Shown piece by piece: positions 51,266 through 59,502 of a stretch of DNA of 64,000 nucleotides; the first letter of the stretch is position 1, and every line of letters starts with the position of its first letter. The translations under genes were made by a program, and so were the position numbers. The DNA is from CAWDXG01 sp963822115 (GTDB lineage: Bacteria; Myxococcota_A; Polyangia; Polyangiales; Polyangiaceae): the NCBI GenBank assembly GCA_963822115.1, contig CAWGGM010000011.1, positions 310,001 through 374,000 on the forward strand, given 5' to 3'. The notes beneath the pieces were generated by a model. That model saw only the letters and a list, made by a program, of their open reading frames with translations, searched no databases and was not told where the DNA came from.

Positions 51266-51574
51266 GTGAGCGACGACGAGTACCTGGACATCCCGCTGCC
51301 CGAAGGGGCAAGCGTGCGGTACCTCGCACCCGACTTCGCGTTGCTCGAGATCGTGGAGCCACAGGCCCGGATCCCAACGGCGCTCACCGAGGCGGAGCAG
51401 GACATCGCGCTGCGCGTGTTCCAGGGTGAAACGACGCCGCAGATTGCGCGATCGCGCGGCGTAAGCCCCAGAACGGTCGGCAACCAGCTCGAGTCGATCT
51501 TCCGCAAGCTGGGTGTGGCGTCGCGTGCCGAGCTGGTGCTGTTGTTGCGCCACGTGCCGCGATCGAGGCACTGA
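51266..51574 (+). CDS. Small LuxR-type HTH regulator without receiver domain
   Basis: This 102-aa protein starts at a GTG 5 nt after GAGGAG. The C-terminal ~65 residues form a LuxR/GerE DNA-binding domain: LTEAEQDIALRVFQGETTPQIA, SPRTVGNQLESIFRKLGV and RAELVLLL. Only ~38 residues precede it (IPLPEGASVRYLAPDFALLEIVEP), too short for a receiver or autoinducer domain. It is therefore a stand-alone DNA binder or one that needs a partner. A target could be the genes to its right, which share an upstream motif, but this is inference. Confidence 0.87.
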   Translation: MSDDEYLDIPLPEGASVRYLAPDFALLEIVEPQARIPTALTEAEQDIALRVFQGETTPQIARSRGVSPRTVGNQLESIFRKLGVASRAELVLLLRHVPRSRH

Positions 51575-51972
51575 ATCGGCTGTGCCGGCTACTCGTCGCG
51601 TCCGCCGGGAATCCGCCACCGGACAAGACTTGAACGGCGCCGCGCGATCGTCCAGATCGCGCTTGTGCTCGACACCTTGCTTCATCGCTTCCGCGACGCC
51701 GCGCGCGCAGTAGCTGAACGCATGGTGGCGGCTGTACGGACCGGCACAAGGGCCAGCCCCAGCCCTGTCGTCAGCGGGCTGCTCCGCGACGCCGAGAACA
51801 TGCTCCTCCGCCAGCAGCTCGGGGGCTCAGAGCGGTCCGCGGCGCTGCGCGCCCCGGCCCTACGGAAATGATCGGCCGCGTCGAGTGGCGGTCGCCGCCG
51901 GCGGGCGCGAAGCATAACGCCCTCAGGGAATTCCCTATGTCCGGTCGGCCCGGGGTTCGCTAGACCAGCAGG
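51575..51972. other. Intergenic stretch with shared motif near its right end
   Basis: No gene that I can support lies here. A 68-codon rightward frame at 51665-51871 has no recognised content, no good ribosome site and ordinary high-GC character. The only distinct element is the CTCAGGGAATTCCCTAT motif at 51922-51938. Confidence 0.5.
51922..51938 (+). promoter_or_regulatory. Shared upstream motif, copy 1 (GGGAATTCCC palindrome)
   Basis: CTCAGGGAATTCCCTAT holds a perfect 10-bp palindrome. It ends 34 bp before the start of the Cys-repeat/propeller gene and matches 16 of 17 bases with 54759-54775, in front of the next gene. Both copies have the same orientation relative to the gene. Confidence 0.55.
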
Positions 51973-54741
51973 ATGCCATTCCCGCGTCTGACGGTTCTTG
52001 TGCTCGCAAGCTGTGTAGGGGCCCTGGTGCTCCCTGGCTGCGGTTCCAACGGCGGCTCGGGCGGCTCGGGCGCGTCGGGGGGCAGCGCGGCCGGGGGCAG
52101 CGGGGGAGCGGGGCCGGGGGGCTGCGCGAGCGGCAGCTATGACGACGACGGCGACCCGACGACGGCGTGCGTGCCTTGGACGGCGTGCGACCCGGGCCAG
52201 TACGTGTCGACGGCCGGCACGGCGACGAGCGATCAGGTGTGCGCGGGCTGTGCCAGCGGGACATTCAGCACCGCCGCGGACGCGGCGGACTGCGTTGCCT
52301 GGACGACCTGCCCGGCGGGCAGCTTCGTCACGACGAAGGGCAGCGCGACCTCCGATCAGACGTGCGCCCCGTGTGCACCGGGCACGTACACGACCGACGC
52401 GAATCAGTCGAAGTGCGTCACGGCCGCCGACTGCCCGCCGGGAACGGTTCAGACCGCGCCAGCGACGGCGACGGCGGCGGCGGTGTGCAAGGCGTGTGCG
52501 GCGGGCGAGTACTGCGCGGGCGGCGACGTGCCACCGAGCGCGTGCGGCGGCGGCACCTGGGATCACGATGCGGATCCCTCCACCGCTTGCGTGGACCGCA
52601 CGGTGTGTGCGGCGGGTAGCGCGGTGACGAGCGAGGGCAACGCGACCACGGATCGGGAGTGCGCGGCGTGCGCGGCCGGGAGCTTCAGTGCGACGGAGAA
52701 TGCAGCGAGCTGTACACCGTGGACGACGTGCGCAGCAGGGACGTACGTGTCGAGCGCGGGGTCGGCGACGGCGGATCGGACGTGCGCGGCGTGCGGCAGT
52801 GGGACCTACAGCGCAGCGGAGAATGCGTCGGCGTGCACGGCGTGGAGCACGTGTGCCGCGGGCACGTACGTGAGCACGCCTGGCAGCGACTCGAGCGATC
52901 GTGTGTGCACGGCGTGCCCGGCCGATACGTACACCTCGGGTTTCAACCAGTCGGCGTGCGTCGCCGTGGGCGCGTGCGCGCCCGGCACCATCCAGACGGC
53001 GCCGGGTACGGCCACCTCGCCGCCGACCTGTACGGCGTGCACGGCGGGTGAGTACTGCGCGGGGGCCACGGCGCCGGCCGTGCCCTGCGGCGCCGGCGCC
53101 GGGACCTGGGACGACGACGCCGACCCGGCGACGGCGTGTGTCGCGCGCACCACCTGCTCAGCAGGGACGTACGTGAGCAGCGCAGGCAGCGCGACCAGCG
53201 ACCGGACGTGCACGGCGTGTGCGGCGGGGACGTACAGCACGACCAGCAACGCGGCGAGCTGCACGGCGTGGACCACCTGTGCGGCGGGGACCTACGTGAG
53301 CAGCGCGGGCAGCGCGACCAGCGACCAGACGTGCACGGCGTGTGCGGCGGGCGAATACAGCGCGACCAGCAACGCAGCGAGCTGCACAGCGTGGACCACG
53401 TGTGCGGCTGGCACGTACGCGAGCAACACGCCTTCGGCGACGACGGATCGGATGTGTACGACCTGCACGGCCATCGCGAACTGCGCGTCCGGGCTGAGCT
53501 GCACGAGCGCTTCGGACCAGACCTGTGGCACGTGCGCGGCGGGCTACGCTCTGTTGTCGGGTGGAACGGTCTGCGGCCTGCCGTGGACCAGCGAGTTCGG
53601 CACGACATCGGACGACGAAGGGTATTCGGTGGCCGTGGACGGGAGTGGGAACGTGTATGTCGCCGGGTACACCGGCGGTGCGCTCTATGGAGCGACCGCG
53701 GATGCCTTCGTGCGGAAGTACAGCAGTGCTGGCGCGGTCCTCTGGACCCGGCAGTTCGGCACGGCATCGGACGACTACGCGTACTCGGTGGCAGCGGACG
53801 GGAGTGGTGACGTGTACGTTGCGGGGTACACCGGTGGCGCGCTGGCTGGCGCGAACGCGGGCTACTCTGACGCCTTCGTGAGGAAGTACAGCACTGCTGG
53901 CGCGGTCGTCTGGACCCGGCAGTTCGGCACGGCATCGGACGATCAAGCGGACTCGGTGGCGGTGGACGGGAGTGGGAACGTGTACGTCGCGGGGAACACA
54001 GGAGGCGCGCTCGAGGGCGCGAGCGCGGGGGGTGCGGACGCCTTCGTGCGGAAGTACAGCAGTGCTGGCGCGGCCCTCTGGACCCGGCAGTTTGGCTCGG
54101 CAACCCGCGACTACGGCCTTTCGGTGGCGGTGGCTGGGAGTGGCGATGTGTACGTCGGCGGGTACACCGATGGCGCGCTGGCTGGCGCGAACGCGGGTAA
54201 CTATGACGCCTTCGTGCGGAAGTACAGCAGTGCTGGCGTGGCCCTCTGGACCCGGCAGTTTGGCACGGCATCGAACGACTACGAGTGGGCGGTGGCAGTG
54301 GACGGGAGTGGGGACGTGTACGTCGCGGGGGCCACCCTAGGCGTGCTCGATGGCGCGAGCGTGGGTAACTATGACGCCTTCGTGCGGAAGTACAGCAGTG
54401 CTGGCGTGGCCCTCTGGACCCGGCAGTTTGGCACGGCATTGTACGACTTGGGGCGCTCGGTGGCCGTGGATGTGACTGGGAACGTGTACATTGCCGGGTA
54501 CACCACCGGCGCCCTCGAGGGCACGAACTCCGGAGGTTCGGACGTCTTCGTGCGCGAGTACGACAGCGCGGGCAATGTGGTCTGGAGTGGCCAGTCGGGC
54601 ACGGCCGGCTACGACTACGGCTACGGGGTCGCGGTCGACAGCAGCGGACTCGTATACGTGGCCGGCTACACGTCCGGCACATGGCCCGGCCAGACGAACG
54701 CAGGGGGCGCAGACGCCTTCGTGACCAGCTTCTACCCCTGA
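51973..54741 (+). CDS. Lipoprotein with TNFR-like Cys repeats and a seven-bladed SBBP propeller
   Basis: This 922-aa protein has a signal peptide ending VLPGC (Cys23) and a Gly/Ser linker (~25-50). About ten Cys-rich repeats (~50-535) follow, of ~41 residues and type CAAGTYVSSAGSATSDRTC-x2-C, like the GCC2/GCC3 and TNFR/EGF-type modules. A higher-order pattern inserts a longer variant (TVQTAP...GTWDHDADPSTAC) twice. The C-terminal ~385 residues hold seven SBBP repeats of ~56 residues with DGSGNVYVAGYT and DAFVRKYSSAG, which is the right number for one closed seven-bladed beta-propeller. It is probably a long surface stalk with a propeller head used for binding; the ligand is unknown. Near-identical DNA repeats make its length prone to change. 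Confidence 0.9.
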   Translation: MPFPRLTVLVLASCVGALVLPGCGSNGGSGGSGASGGSAAGGSGGAGPGGCASGSYDDDGDPTTACVPWTACDPGQYVSTAGTATSDQVCAGCASGTFSTAADAADCVAWTTCPAGSFVTTKGSATSDQTCAPCAPGTYTTDANQSKCVTAADCPPGTVQTAPATATAAAVCKACAAGEYCAGGDVPPSACGGGTWDHDADPSTACVDRTVCAAGSAVTSEGNATTDRECAACAAGSFSATENAASCTPWTTCAAGTYVSSAGSATADRTCAACGSGTYSAAENASACTAWSTCAAGTYVSTPGSDSSDRVCTACPADTYTSGFNQSACVAVGACAPGTIQTAPGTATSPPTCTACTAGEYCAGATAPAVPCGAGAGTWDDDADPATACVARTTCSAGTYVSSAGSATSDRTCTACAAGTYSTTSNAASCTAWTTCAAGTYVSSAGSATSDQTCTACAAGEYSATSNAASCTAWTTCAAGTYASNTPSATTDRMCTTCTAIANCASGLSCTSASDQTCGTCAAGYALLSGGTVCGLPWTSEFGTTSDDEGYSVAVDGSGNVYVAGYTGGALYGATADAFVRKYSSAGAVLWTRQFGTASDDYAYSVAADGSGDVYVAGYTGGALAGANAGYSDAFVRKYSTAGAVVWTRQFGTASDDQADSVAVDGSGNVYVAGNTGGALEGASAGGADAFVRKYSSAGAALWTRQFGSATRDYGLSVAVAGSGDVYVGGYTDGALAGANAGNYDAFVRKYSSAGVALWTRQFGTASNDYEWAVAVDGSGDVYVAGATLGVLDGASVGNYDAFVRKYSSAGVALWTRQFGTALYDLGRSVAVDVTGNVYIAGYTTGALEGTNSGGSDVFVREYDSAGNVVWSGQSGTAGYDYGYGVAVDSSGLVYVAGYTSGTWPGQTNAGGADAFVTSFYP
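53150..53400 (+). repeat. 123-bp near-identical tandem repeats in the Cys-repeat domain
   Basis: Two adjacent 123-bp units (41 codons) are almost identical in DNA as well as protein, differing at a handful of bases. More distant copies extend over ~52150-53560. Recent duplication or gene conversion is the simplest explanation. Confidence 0.75.
53587..54740 (+). repeat. 168-bp repeats encoding seven propeller blades
   Basis: Seven units of ~168 bp (the first is 159 bp, the last is incomplete) encode ~56-residue blades. Units 2-5 are highly alike at the DNA level, sharing runs such as TGGACCCGGCAGTT(C/T)GGC and ACGCCTTCGTG(C/A)GGAAGTACAG. Confidence 0.8.
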
Positions 54742-54758
54742 CGCGCCCGTGTGTTGCG

Positions 54759-54775
54759 CTCGGGGAATTCCCTAT
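54759..54775 (+). promoter_or_regulatory. Shared upstream motif, copy 2 (GGGAATTCCC palindrome)
   Basis: CTCGGGGAATTCCCTAT matches 51922-51938 except for one base. It lies 67 bp before the start of the secreted-protein gene at 54843. Confidence 0.55.
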
Positions 54776-54842
54776 CGAGGCGTTTTCCCCGGGTGCGCAC
54801 ACTGGTTCGAACGGCCTGCGACACGGATCAATGGAGGTGGTC

Positions 54843-56108
54843 ATGAAAGTCTACATGCGGTGTCTTGTTGCTCTACCCCTGCTTCTGGCGAGCGCGCCGG
54901 CGCACGCTGGCGACACCAACACCAACGTCTACTACCTGTATGTGATCAAGAACGGCAAAGCCGCTGCCTGGAAGGCGTTCGATTACCAGGGCGAGGACTG
55001 GCGGAAGAAGCAGGACGCGCTCGAGGCCCGCATGAAGGCGGAAAACGGCGTTGATGAGATCCACCTGGGAGGTTCGCTACCGAGGGGCAAGTGCGGTGCG
55101 ATGTACAGGACGAGCGATAGCCCGAAGTACTACAACTTCGTCTACGCGACTGGTTGGAAGGAACTCATCAATACCGTCGCGGCGATGCAGTTCAGGCACC
55201 GGGCGTCACAGCCGTACAGTATCCACGTCGTGGACATGCGCTGCAACGGCCACTTCACTCCGCCCGCGAAGCTCGGACGCCCTTGGTCTACATGGAAGCT
55301 TGCTTTACAGCCCCGGAAGATCCGCAAGGACCAGGCCGAGGTCGTGGCCTACCTGTCGAACAAGCGGGGAGAGCTCAAGAGCTGGATCGGCACGGACCGC
55401 CAGTGGCTGCAGGTTCGCGACGCGGAGAACCGGGCCATGTCCAGAGACCTAGGCACACAGCCAGACACCGCAGTGGTCCTCCAGCCGGGTAATTGCGCAC
55501 TCAAGCTCGACGATCCAGGGATGCCGTTCGCATTCCCGTCATCGCCGGGCTTGTTTGCTGCCAGGGTCAAGGCGAGAGCACTGGCGAATGCTGGCAAGCA
55601 CGTCACCTGGATCCTCTGTTCCGATACCTTGAGGGGAAAGGCGACGGTCCAGCGATTCAAGGGAGGCCATGTCTCGCGGGCGCAAGGCAGCAACATTGCG
55701 GGCCTATACGTAGCTGCCGCCCGCTGTGCCGCTGATCCCGACTCCGACGAGTGCAGGAACGCTTCCACATACTGTGTGGTCAAGGGGCCCGGTCACTATC
55801 GCGGCTATGTCCACCGCGCGTCAGGCGCCCTGACGGCCAGCCACATCGGTCGCGGCGTCGAGCATTTCCAACTATCGGGTGACCTCTCCAGCGGCACGTA
55901 CACGATCTTCTACCCGGTCGGGGGCACCAGCTGTTCGGCGACGCACAGCACGCAGGCGACGGCGCAGATCGACACCTCCGCTTCGCCCGCGGAACTGCGC
56001 GTGAGCTACCAGTACAGCCGGCTAGACACGAACACGTGCCGACTGGTGCCGGCCGGACCCCTCACGACTACTTTCTACAAGACGGGGCGGACCTGCGCTG
56101 GGCCCTAG
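54843..56108 (+). CDS. Secreted protein of unknown function
   Basis: This 421-aa protein starts at the ATG 5 nt after GGAGG. A good Sec signal peptide (KVYMRCLVALPLLLASAPAHA) is present with AHA cleavage and no lipobox, so the protein is periplasmic or extracellular. The mature part has about ten cysteines (GKCGAMYRT, MRCNGHF, NCALKL, ILCSD, RCAADPDSDECRNASTYC, TSCSA, NTCRLV), suggesting disulfides. It has no catalytic motif or family that I recognise. The C-terminal ~100 residues look beta-rich. It follows the propeller lipoprotein by 101 bp and shares its upstream motif, so the two may be co-regulated surface or secreted proteins. Confidence 0.78.
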   Translation: MKVYMRCLVALPLLLASAPAHAGDTNTNVYYLYVIKNGKAAAWKAFDYQGEDWRKKQDALEARMKAENGVDEIHLGGSLPRGKCGAMYRTSDSPKYYNFVYATGWKELINTVAAMQFRHRASQPYSIHVVDMRCNGHFTPPAKLGRPWSTWKLALQPRKIRKDQAEVVAYLSNKRGELKSWIGTDRQWLQVRDAENRAMSRDLGTQPDTAVVLQPGNCALKLDDPGMPFAFPSSPGLFAARVKARALANAGKHVTWILCSDTLRGKATVQRFKGGHVSRAQGSNIAGLYVAAARCAADPDSDECRNASTYCVVKGPGHYRGYVHRASGALTASHIGRGVEHFQLSGDLSSGTYTIFYPVGGTSCSATHSTQATAQIDTSASPAELRVSYQYSRLDTNTCRLVPAGPLTTTFYKTGRTCAGP

Positions 56109-56216
56109 ATGGGTGTACTGGCTATCTCGCGCATCCGCCAATAAGAAGGTCTCGCCGGCGTCGTGCCTTTCTCGTCGGCCCCGGCAGTGCAGAGCTCGAG
56201 CTGCCGCTGTCTCGAG

Positions 56217-57155
56217 CTACGCGGCGCCGGATGATGGCGGACGTGGCTGCTGGAGCCGCACGTCCAGCTCGGGTAGCTCGACGATCTGGTAGGTGGCCGA
56301 AGCCATGGCGACCTTGCCGCCGCTAGCGTTGACGTCGTCGAGAATGCGCGAAAACAACTGATCTTTCACGCTGCGGCGCTGGGTGTAGGGCACGACGTAG
56401 CGGACCGTGAACTCGATCCAGTTGTCGTTCGCGACCAGCGTCACCATCGGCGCGACCTGCGCGTGCTCGAGCTTGTAGCGGCCTGTGATGCCCGTCCACG
56501 TCTTCTCGGCACGCTCGACGAATTCGCCGCAGACGTCAGCGACGGCGCGCTCGAGCAGCTCGCGCGCCAGCCGGTGATCGCTGCCGTACTTGATTGGTAG
56601 GCGGACCTCGTCCCAGAGAAAGTCGAAGTCCGCCGAGTAGTTGTACACGGGCGCCTTGAACACGAAGCTGTTGGCGACGCGCACGATGCGCCCGTTGTAC
56701 AGGTCGCCGTCGACCCAGTCGCCTGTCTCCATCAGGGTCGTACGCAGCACGCCGATGTCGATCACGTCGCCCTTGATGCCGCCAAGCTGCACGCGGTTGC
56801 CCACGTCGAAGAAGCGACCGAACAGGATGGCGATGCGCCCGGCCACGCTCGCGATTACCTCCTGCAGCGCGAAAGCCACGCCAGCTCCGATCACACCGAT
56901 CGACAGCGCGAATCCGCGCAGACTGTCGCTGAAGGTCGCGAGCAGCATGAGCACGATGAGCGTCCAGCCGACGTAGCCAACCAACTTGTTGGCGCTGTAG
57001 CGCAGGCCCGGCTCGTGGACGCGCGTGCGCACCAGCCGGCGCACGCCGCGCATGGCCAGCAGCATGAGCACGAGGACGACCAGAGCCGTCACCCCCCGCG
57101 TCGCGAGCGGTCCCCACAGCCCGGGCAGCGTCTTCTCCAGTTTCTGGATCCACAT
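56217..57155 (-). CDS. MscS-family mechanosensitive channel
   Basis: This 312-aa protein has three transmembrane helices (~20-40, 62-80, 85-110). The pore-lining part GVIGAGVAFALQEVIASVAGRIAILF has the Gly/Ala packing of MscS TM3. The beta-domain signature GDWVDGDLYNGRIVRVANSFVFKAPVYNY follows, and then the alpha/beta C-terminal domain. It releases solutes on sudden osmotic downshift or acts as an ion channel. Odd point: the Pro/Gln-rich end RLQQPRPPSSGAA. It converges with the secreted-protein gene (108 bp) and is divergent from the small lipoprotein (296 bp). Confidence 0.9.
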   Translation of the reverse strand: MWIQKLEKTLPGLWGPLATRGVTALVVLVLMLLAMRGVRRLVRTRVHEPGLRYSANKLVGYVGWTLIVLMLLATFSDSLRGFALSIGVIGAGVAFALQEVIASVAGRIAILFGRFFDVGNRVQLGGIKGDVIDIGVLRTTLMETGDWVDGDLYNGRIVRVANSFVFKAPVYNYSADFDFLWDEVRLPIKYGSDHRLARELLERAVADVCGEFVERAEKTWTGITGRYKLEHAQVAPMVTLVANDNWIEFTVRYVVPYTQRRSVKDQLFSRILDDVNASGGKVAMASATYQIVELPELDVRLQQPRPPSSGAA

Positions 57156-57451
57156 CTACGCTCCAGCCTATCGCGCTTCGTCGCGGGTGTGGGAGCGGTG
57201 GATTCGTTGGGGGCGCCGTTGTCGATGGCGAGCACACCGCGCCGCGCGCGTCGTCAGCAGTCATGGCGCGGGCGCGGGCCATCCCCTCCAGCTAGCCAGC
57301 GTCCAGGACGTTCGACCGGCTGCGCCGCGACATCCAGGCGGCGCAGGGGAACAATCCGACCCGGCGGATGGTCTCCTTGGCTGTTGCCAGGGTGCGCGAT
57401 CTGGGTACGTCGCGTGCGTTCGTAAAACAAACTCAAATGGAGAATGATTTC

Positions 57452-57859
57452 ATGAGGATTGCAGGGCTCGCGTTGTTGCTCGCGCTCTCGGGTTGCGGTG
57501 GCGCGCTCACGTACAAGATCGCGTCGTCGGCGAAGGCGCCCGGCGCCAATGCGACCGTCAAGGCGGACATCTCCAAGAATCAGCACATTACGCGGCTCAC
57601 GGTGTCAGCTGCTCACCTCGCACCGCCGGCGCGCATCACCGCTGGCACGAGCATGTTCACCATCTGGGCGCGCAAGGGCCCCGAGTCGCAGTGGGTGCGT
57701 GTGGGCAACCTGAAGTATGATTCGAGCTCGCGCGAAGCGAGCTTCCAGGGCACCGTGCCGCGGATCAACTTCGATATGGAGATCACGACCGAGAAGGACG
57801 ACAACGTCGCCTCGCCGTCCCCCAACATCGTCTTCTCGCAGCACGTCGGGCCCAGCTGA
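57452..57859 (+). CDS. Small lipoprotein
   Basis: This 135-aa protein starts at the ATG at 57452, 8 nt after GGAGA; an ATG 15 nt earlier is in frame but has a poorer context. The signal peptide ends ALSGC (lipobox LSGC). The mature part is beta-rich (TYKIASSAKAPGANATVKADI, SMFTIWARK, MEITTEKDD) and resembles small myxobacterial envelope lipoproteins without known function. The residue after the Cys is Gly, which does not suggest inner-membrane retention. A 451-bp gap follows. Confidence 0.75.
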   Translation: MRIAGLALLLALSGCGGALTYKIASSAKAPGANATVKADISKNQHITRLTVSAAHLAPPARITAGTSMFTIWARKGPESQWVRVGNLKYDSSSREASFQGTVPRINFDMEITTEKDDNVASPSPNIVFSQHVGPS

Positions 57860-58310
57860 CCCGAGCGCATGCATGCTCCGCGCAGATTGCGGCGCAAGCG
57901 ACCTAGAACGCGCCGTCTCGGTTGTCATTTTTGCATGCTCCGTTCCGTCACGTCCCGCGCTTACGTGCGGGTCGGGGCGGGTCGGCGGCCGCCGCCGGCG
58001 AGCCAGGCACTCGCCACCCCTCGCCCGTGTGATCCCGCAGGCATGGAGCGGGCGCGCCGGTTGTGAAAGCCGCGCCGCATGCTGCGTCCGCGGGGGTCGT
58101 GCCCGTCGCGCTCTGGCGATGCGCGAGAAGGACGCGCAATGCAAATGCTCGCTCGTCTTTCAGCGTGAGTGTCGCTAGCGACAGCGCGGCGAACATGGGG
58201 TCCCGGATCACGGCGCTTTGCACGAGCTTTGCGTCGGAACAAAGCGCAGCGGCCCCGTCGCGTCCATGTTGCCAGACTAGCTGGGCGATACAGATTTTCC
58301 GCCGGGGGAG
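57860..58310. other. Gene-free stretch
   Basis: I see no supported gene. A direct repeat GCATGCTCCG occurs near 57871 and 57934, and GC-rich short palindromes follow. It probably holds the promoter of the acyltransferase-like gene that starts at 58311. Confidence 0.45.
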
Positions 58311-59435
58311 ATGGTGGAACTACGGCAGCTCGGCAGGAGCGTCCTGCCCCCGTCCGTACGGTTCCAGCTCAGGCGTGTCGCGCACGGGCTGGGCGTGCAG
58401 ATGGATCGAGCACGGCTCTGGAACTGGGAGCATGCGTGGCTGGCGCCCGGGAGCGCGCCGCGTTTCGCGGTCGAGTACCTGGGTCGCCGCTCGCAGCGCT
58501 GGCAACTCGCCGAAGTGCTCGGTCTCGACGAGACGCCGCTCGACGGCGAGCCCGCCGGCGTGCCGCGCCTGCTCGCGAGCGAAGCGCTGCTGCCTGGCGC
58601 GTTGCGCGTTCCGTTCCATGTCGATTCGATCGTCCGGCTGGGCCGCTCCGTCGACGAGATCCTCGCCGGATACCACCCGGAGCTGCGCCGCGTGCTGCGC
58701 AAGTACGGTCGGCGCGCGGCGACGCGGCGCGTGGTCGACGAGGCGGACATCGCCCGCGTGAAGCGCGACATGCTGGACGCCTTCGGCAGCGCGCGGCACG
58801 GCGAGCGCGTCGTCAATCTGTCTCTGGACGCGGTGCGCCGCCTTGCGCTCGAGACCGGGCGGCTCGACGTGGTGGTGCTGGACGGCGAGGAGGTCGCTTG
58901 CCATCTCGGCTACGTTATCGTCCACAACGGGCAGCGCTACTGGGACGGCGTTCGCGTCGGCTACCCGAAGGCCGTGTACGGAGACTCGCGGCGGTTCCGC
59001 GTGGCAAACTCCATCAACACCTACCTCGGCATCTGCTGGGCGGTCGCGAACGACTTCGACTACTACAGCCTGGGCATGAGTCCGGCGCGTCCGGAACATG
59101 GCCGGCTGCAGTACAAGCGCCACCGCGGCGGCGCGCTGACCGCGGACTTCGCGGATGCGTTCTTCTGGCTCAAGCTGCCGGGGCCGTCCGCGGAACTGTT
59201 CTGGGAGGCGCCGCTCTTCTCCGCGCAGCACGGTCGTCTGACGCTGCACCTCGGTCTGCCCGTGGGCCCGAGTGACGACGAGGTGCTCCGGCGCTACCGT
59301 GATATGGGCTTCGACGGGCTGTCGACGGTAGCGCTGCACAGCGCGCGGCCGGCGAGCTCCACTCTGCGTGTGCGCCTGGCAGAGCTGTACGCGCGACACC
59401 TAGAGCCCCCGGAGCTGATCGAGCTCGCGAACTGA
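58311..59435 (+). CDS. GNAT/FemAB-like acyltransferase (BioF2-type)
   Basis: This 374-aa protein starts at an ATG preceded by GGGGGAG. The central and C-terminal parts (~110-330) match the Acetyltransf_6/FemAB-like pattern: IVRLGRSVDEILAGYHPELRRVLRKYGRR, LETGRLDVVVLDGEEVACHLGYVI, RYWDGVRVGYP, SINTYLGICWAVANDFDYYSLG and LQYKRHRGG. Such proteins transfer an acyl or aminoacyl group to sugars, peptides or lipid precursors and often occur in polysaccharide loci; none are near here. It is cytoplasmic with unknown substrate. It converges with the kinase gene (67 bp between). Confidence 0.82.
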   Translation: MVELRQLGRSVLPPSVRFQLRRVAHGLGVQMDRARLWNWEHAWLAPGSAPRFAVEYLGRRSQRWQLAEVLGLDETPLDGEPAGVPRLLASEALLPGALRVPFHVDSIVRLGRSVDEILAGYHPELRRVLRKYGRRAATRRVVDEADIARVKRDMLDAFGSARHGERVVNLSLDAVRRLALETGRLDVVVLDGEEVACHLGYVIVHNGQRYWDGVRVGYPKAVYGDSRRFRVANSINTYLGICWAVANDFDYYSLGMSPARPEHGRLQYKRHRGGALTADFADAFFWLKLPGPSAELFWEAPLFSAQHGRLTLHLGLPVGPSDDEVLRRYRDMGFDGLSTVALHSARPASSTLRVRLAELYARHLEPPELIELAN

Positions 59436-59502
59436 CAGCGCGGCGAAGCGCTCGCGCGTGACTGAACCTCGTCGTCAGCGGTGCGCCAGAGCTGGCGTCG
59501 CT

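Noticed and set aside
51665..51871. 68-codon rightward frame between the HTH and propeller genes
   Set aside because: It has no recognised content and no convincing ribosome site. A frame of this size is expected by chance at this GC content.
52943..54844. 633-codon leftward frame across the propeller lipoprotein
   Set aside because: Its repetitive Arg/Ser/Pro composition simply mirrors the repeats of the plus-strand gene.
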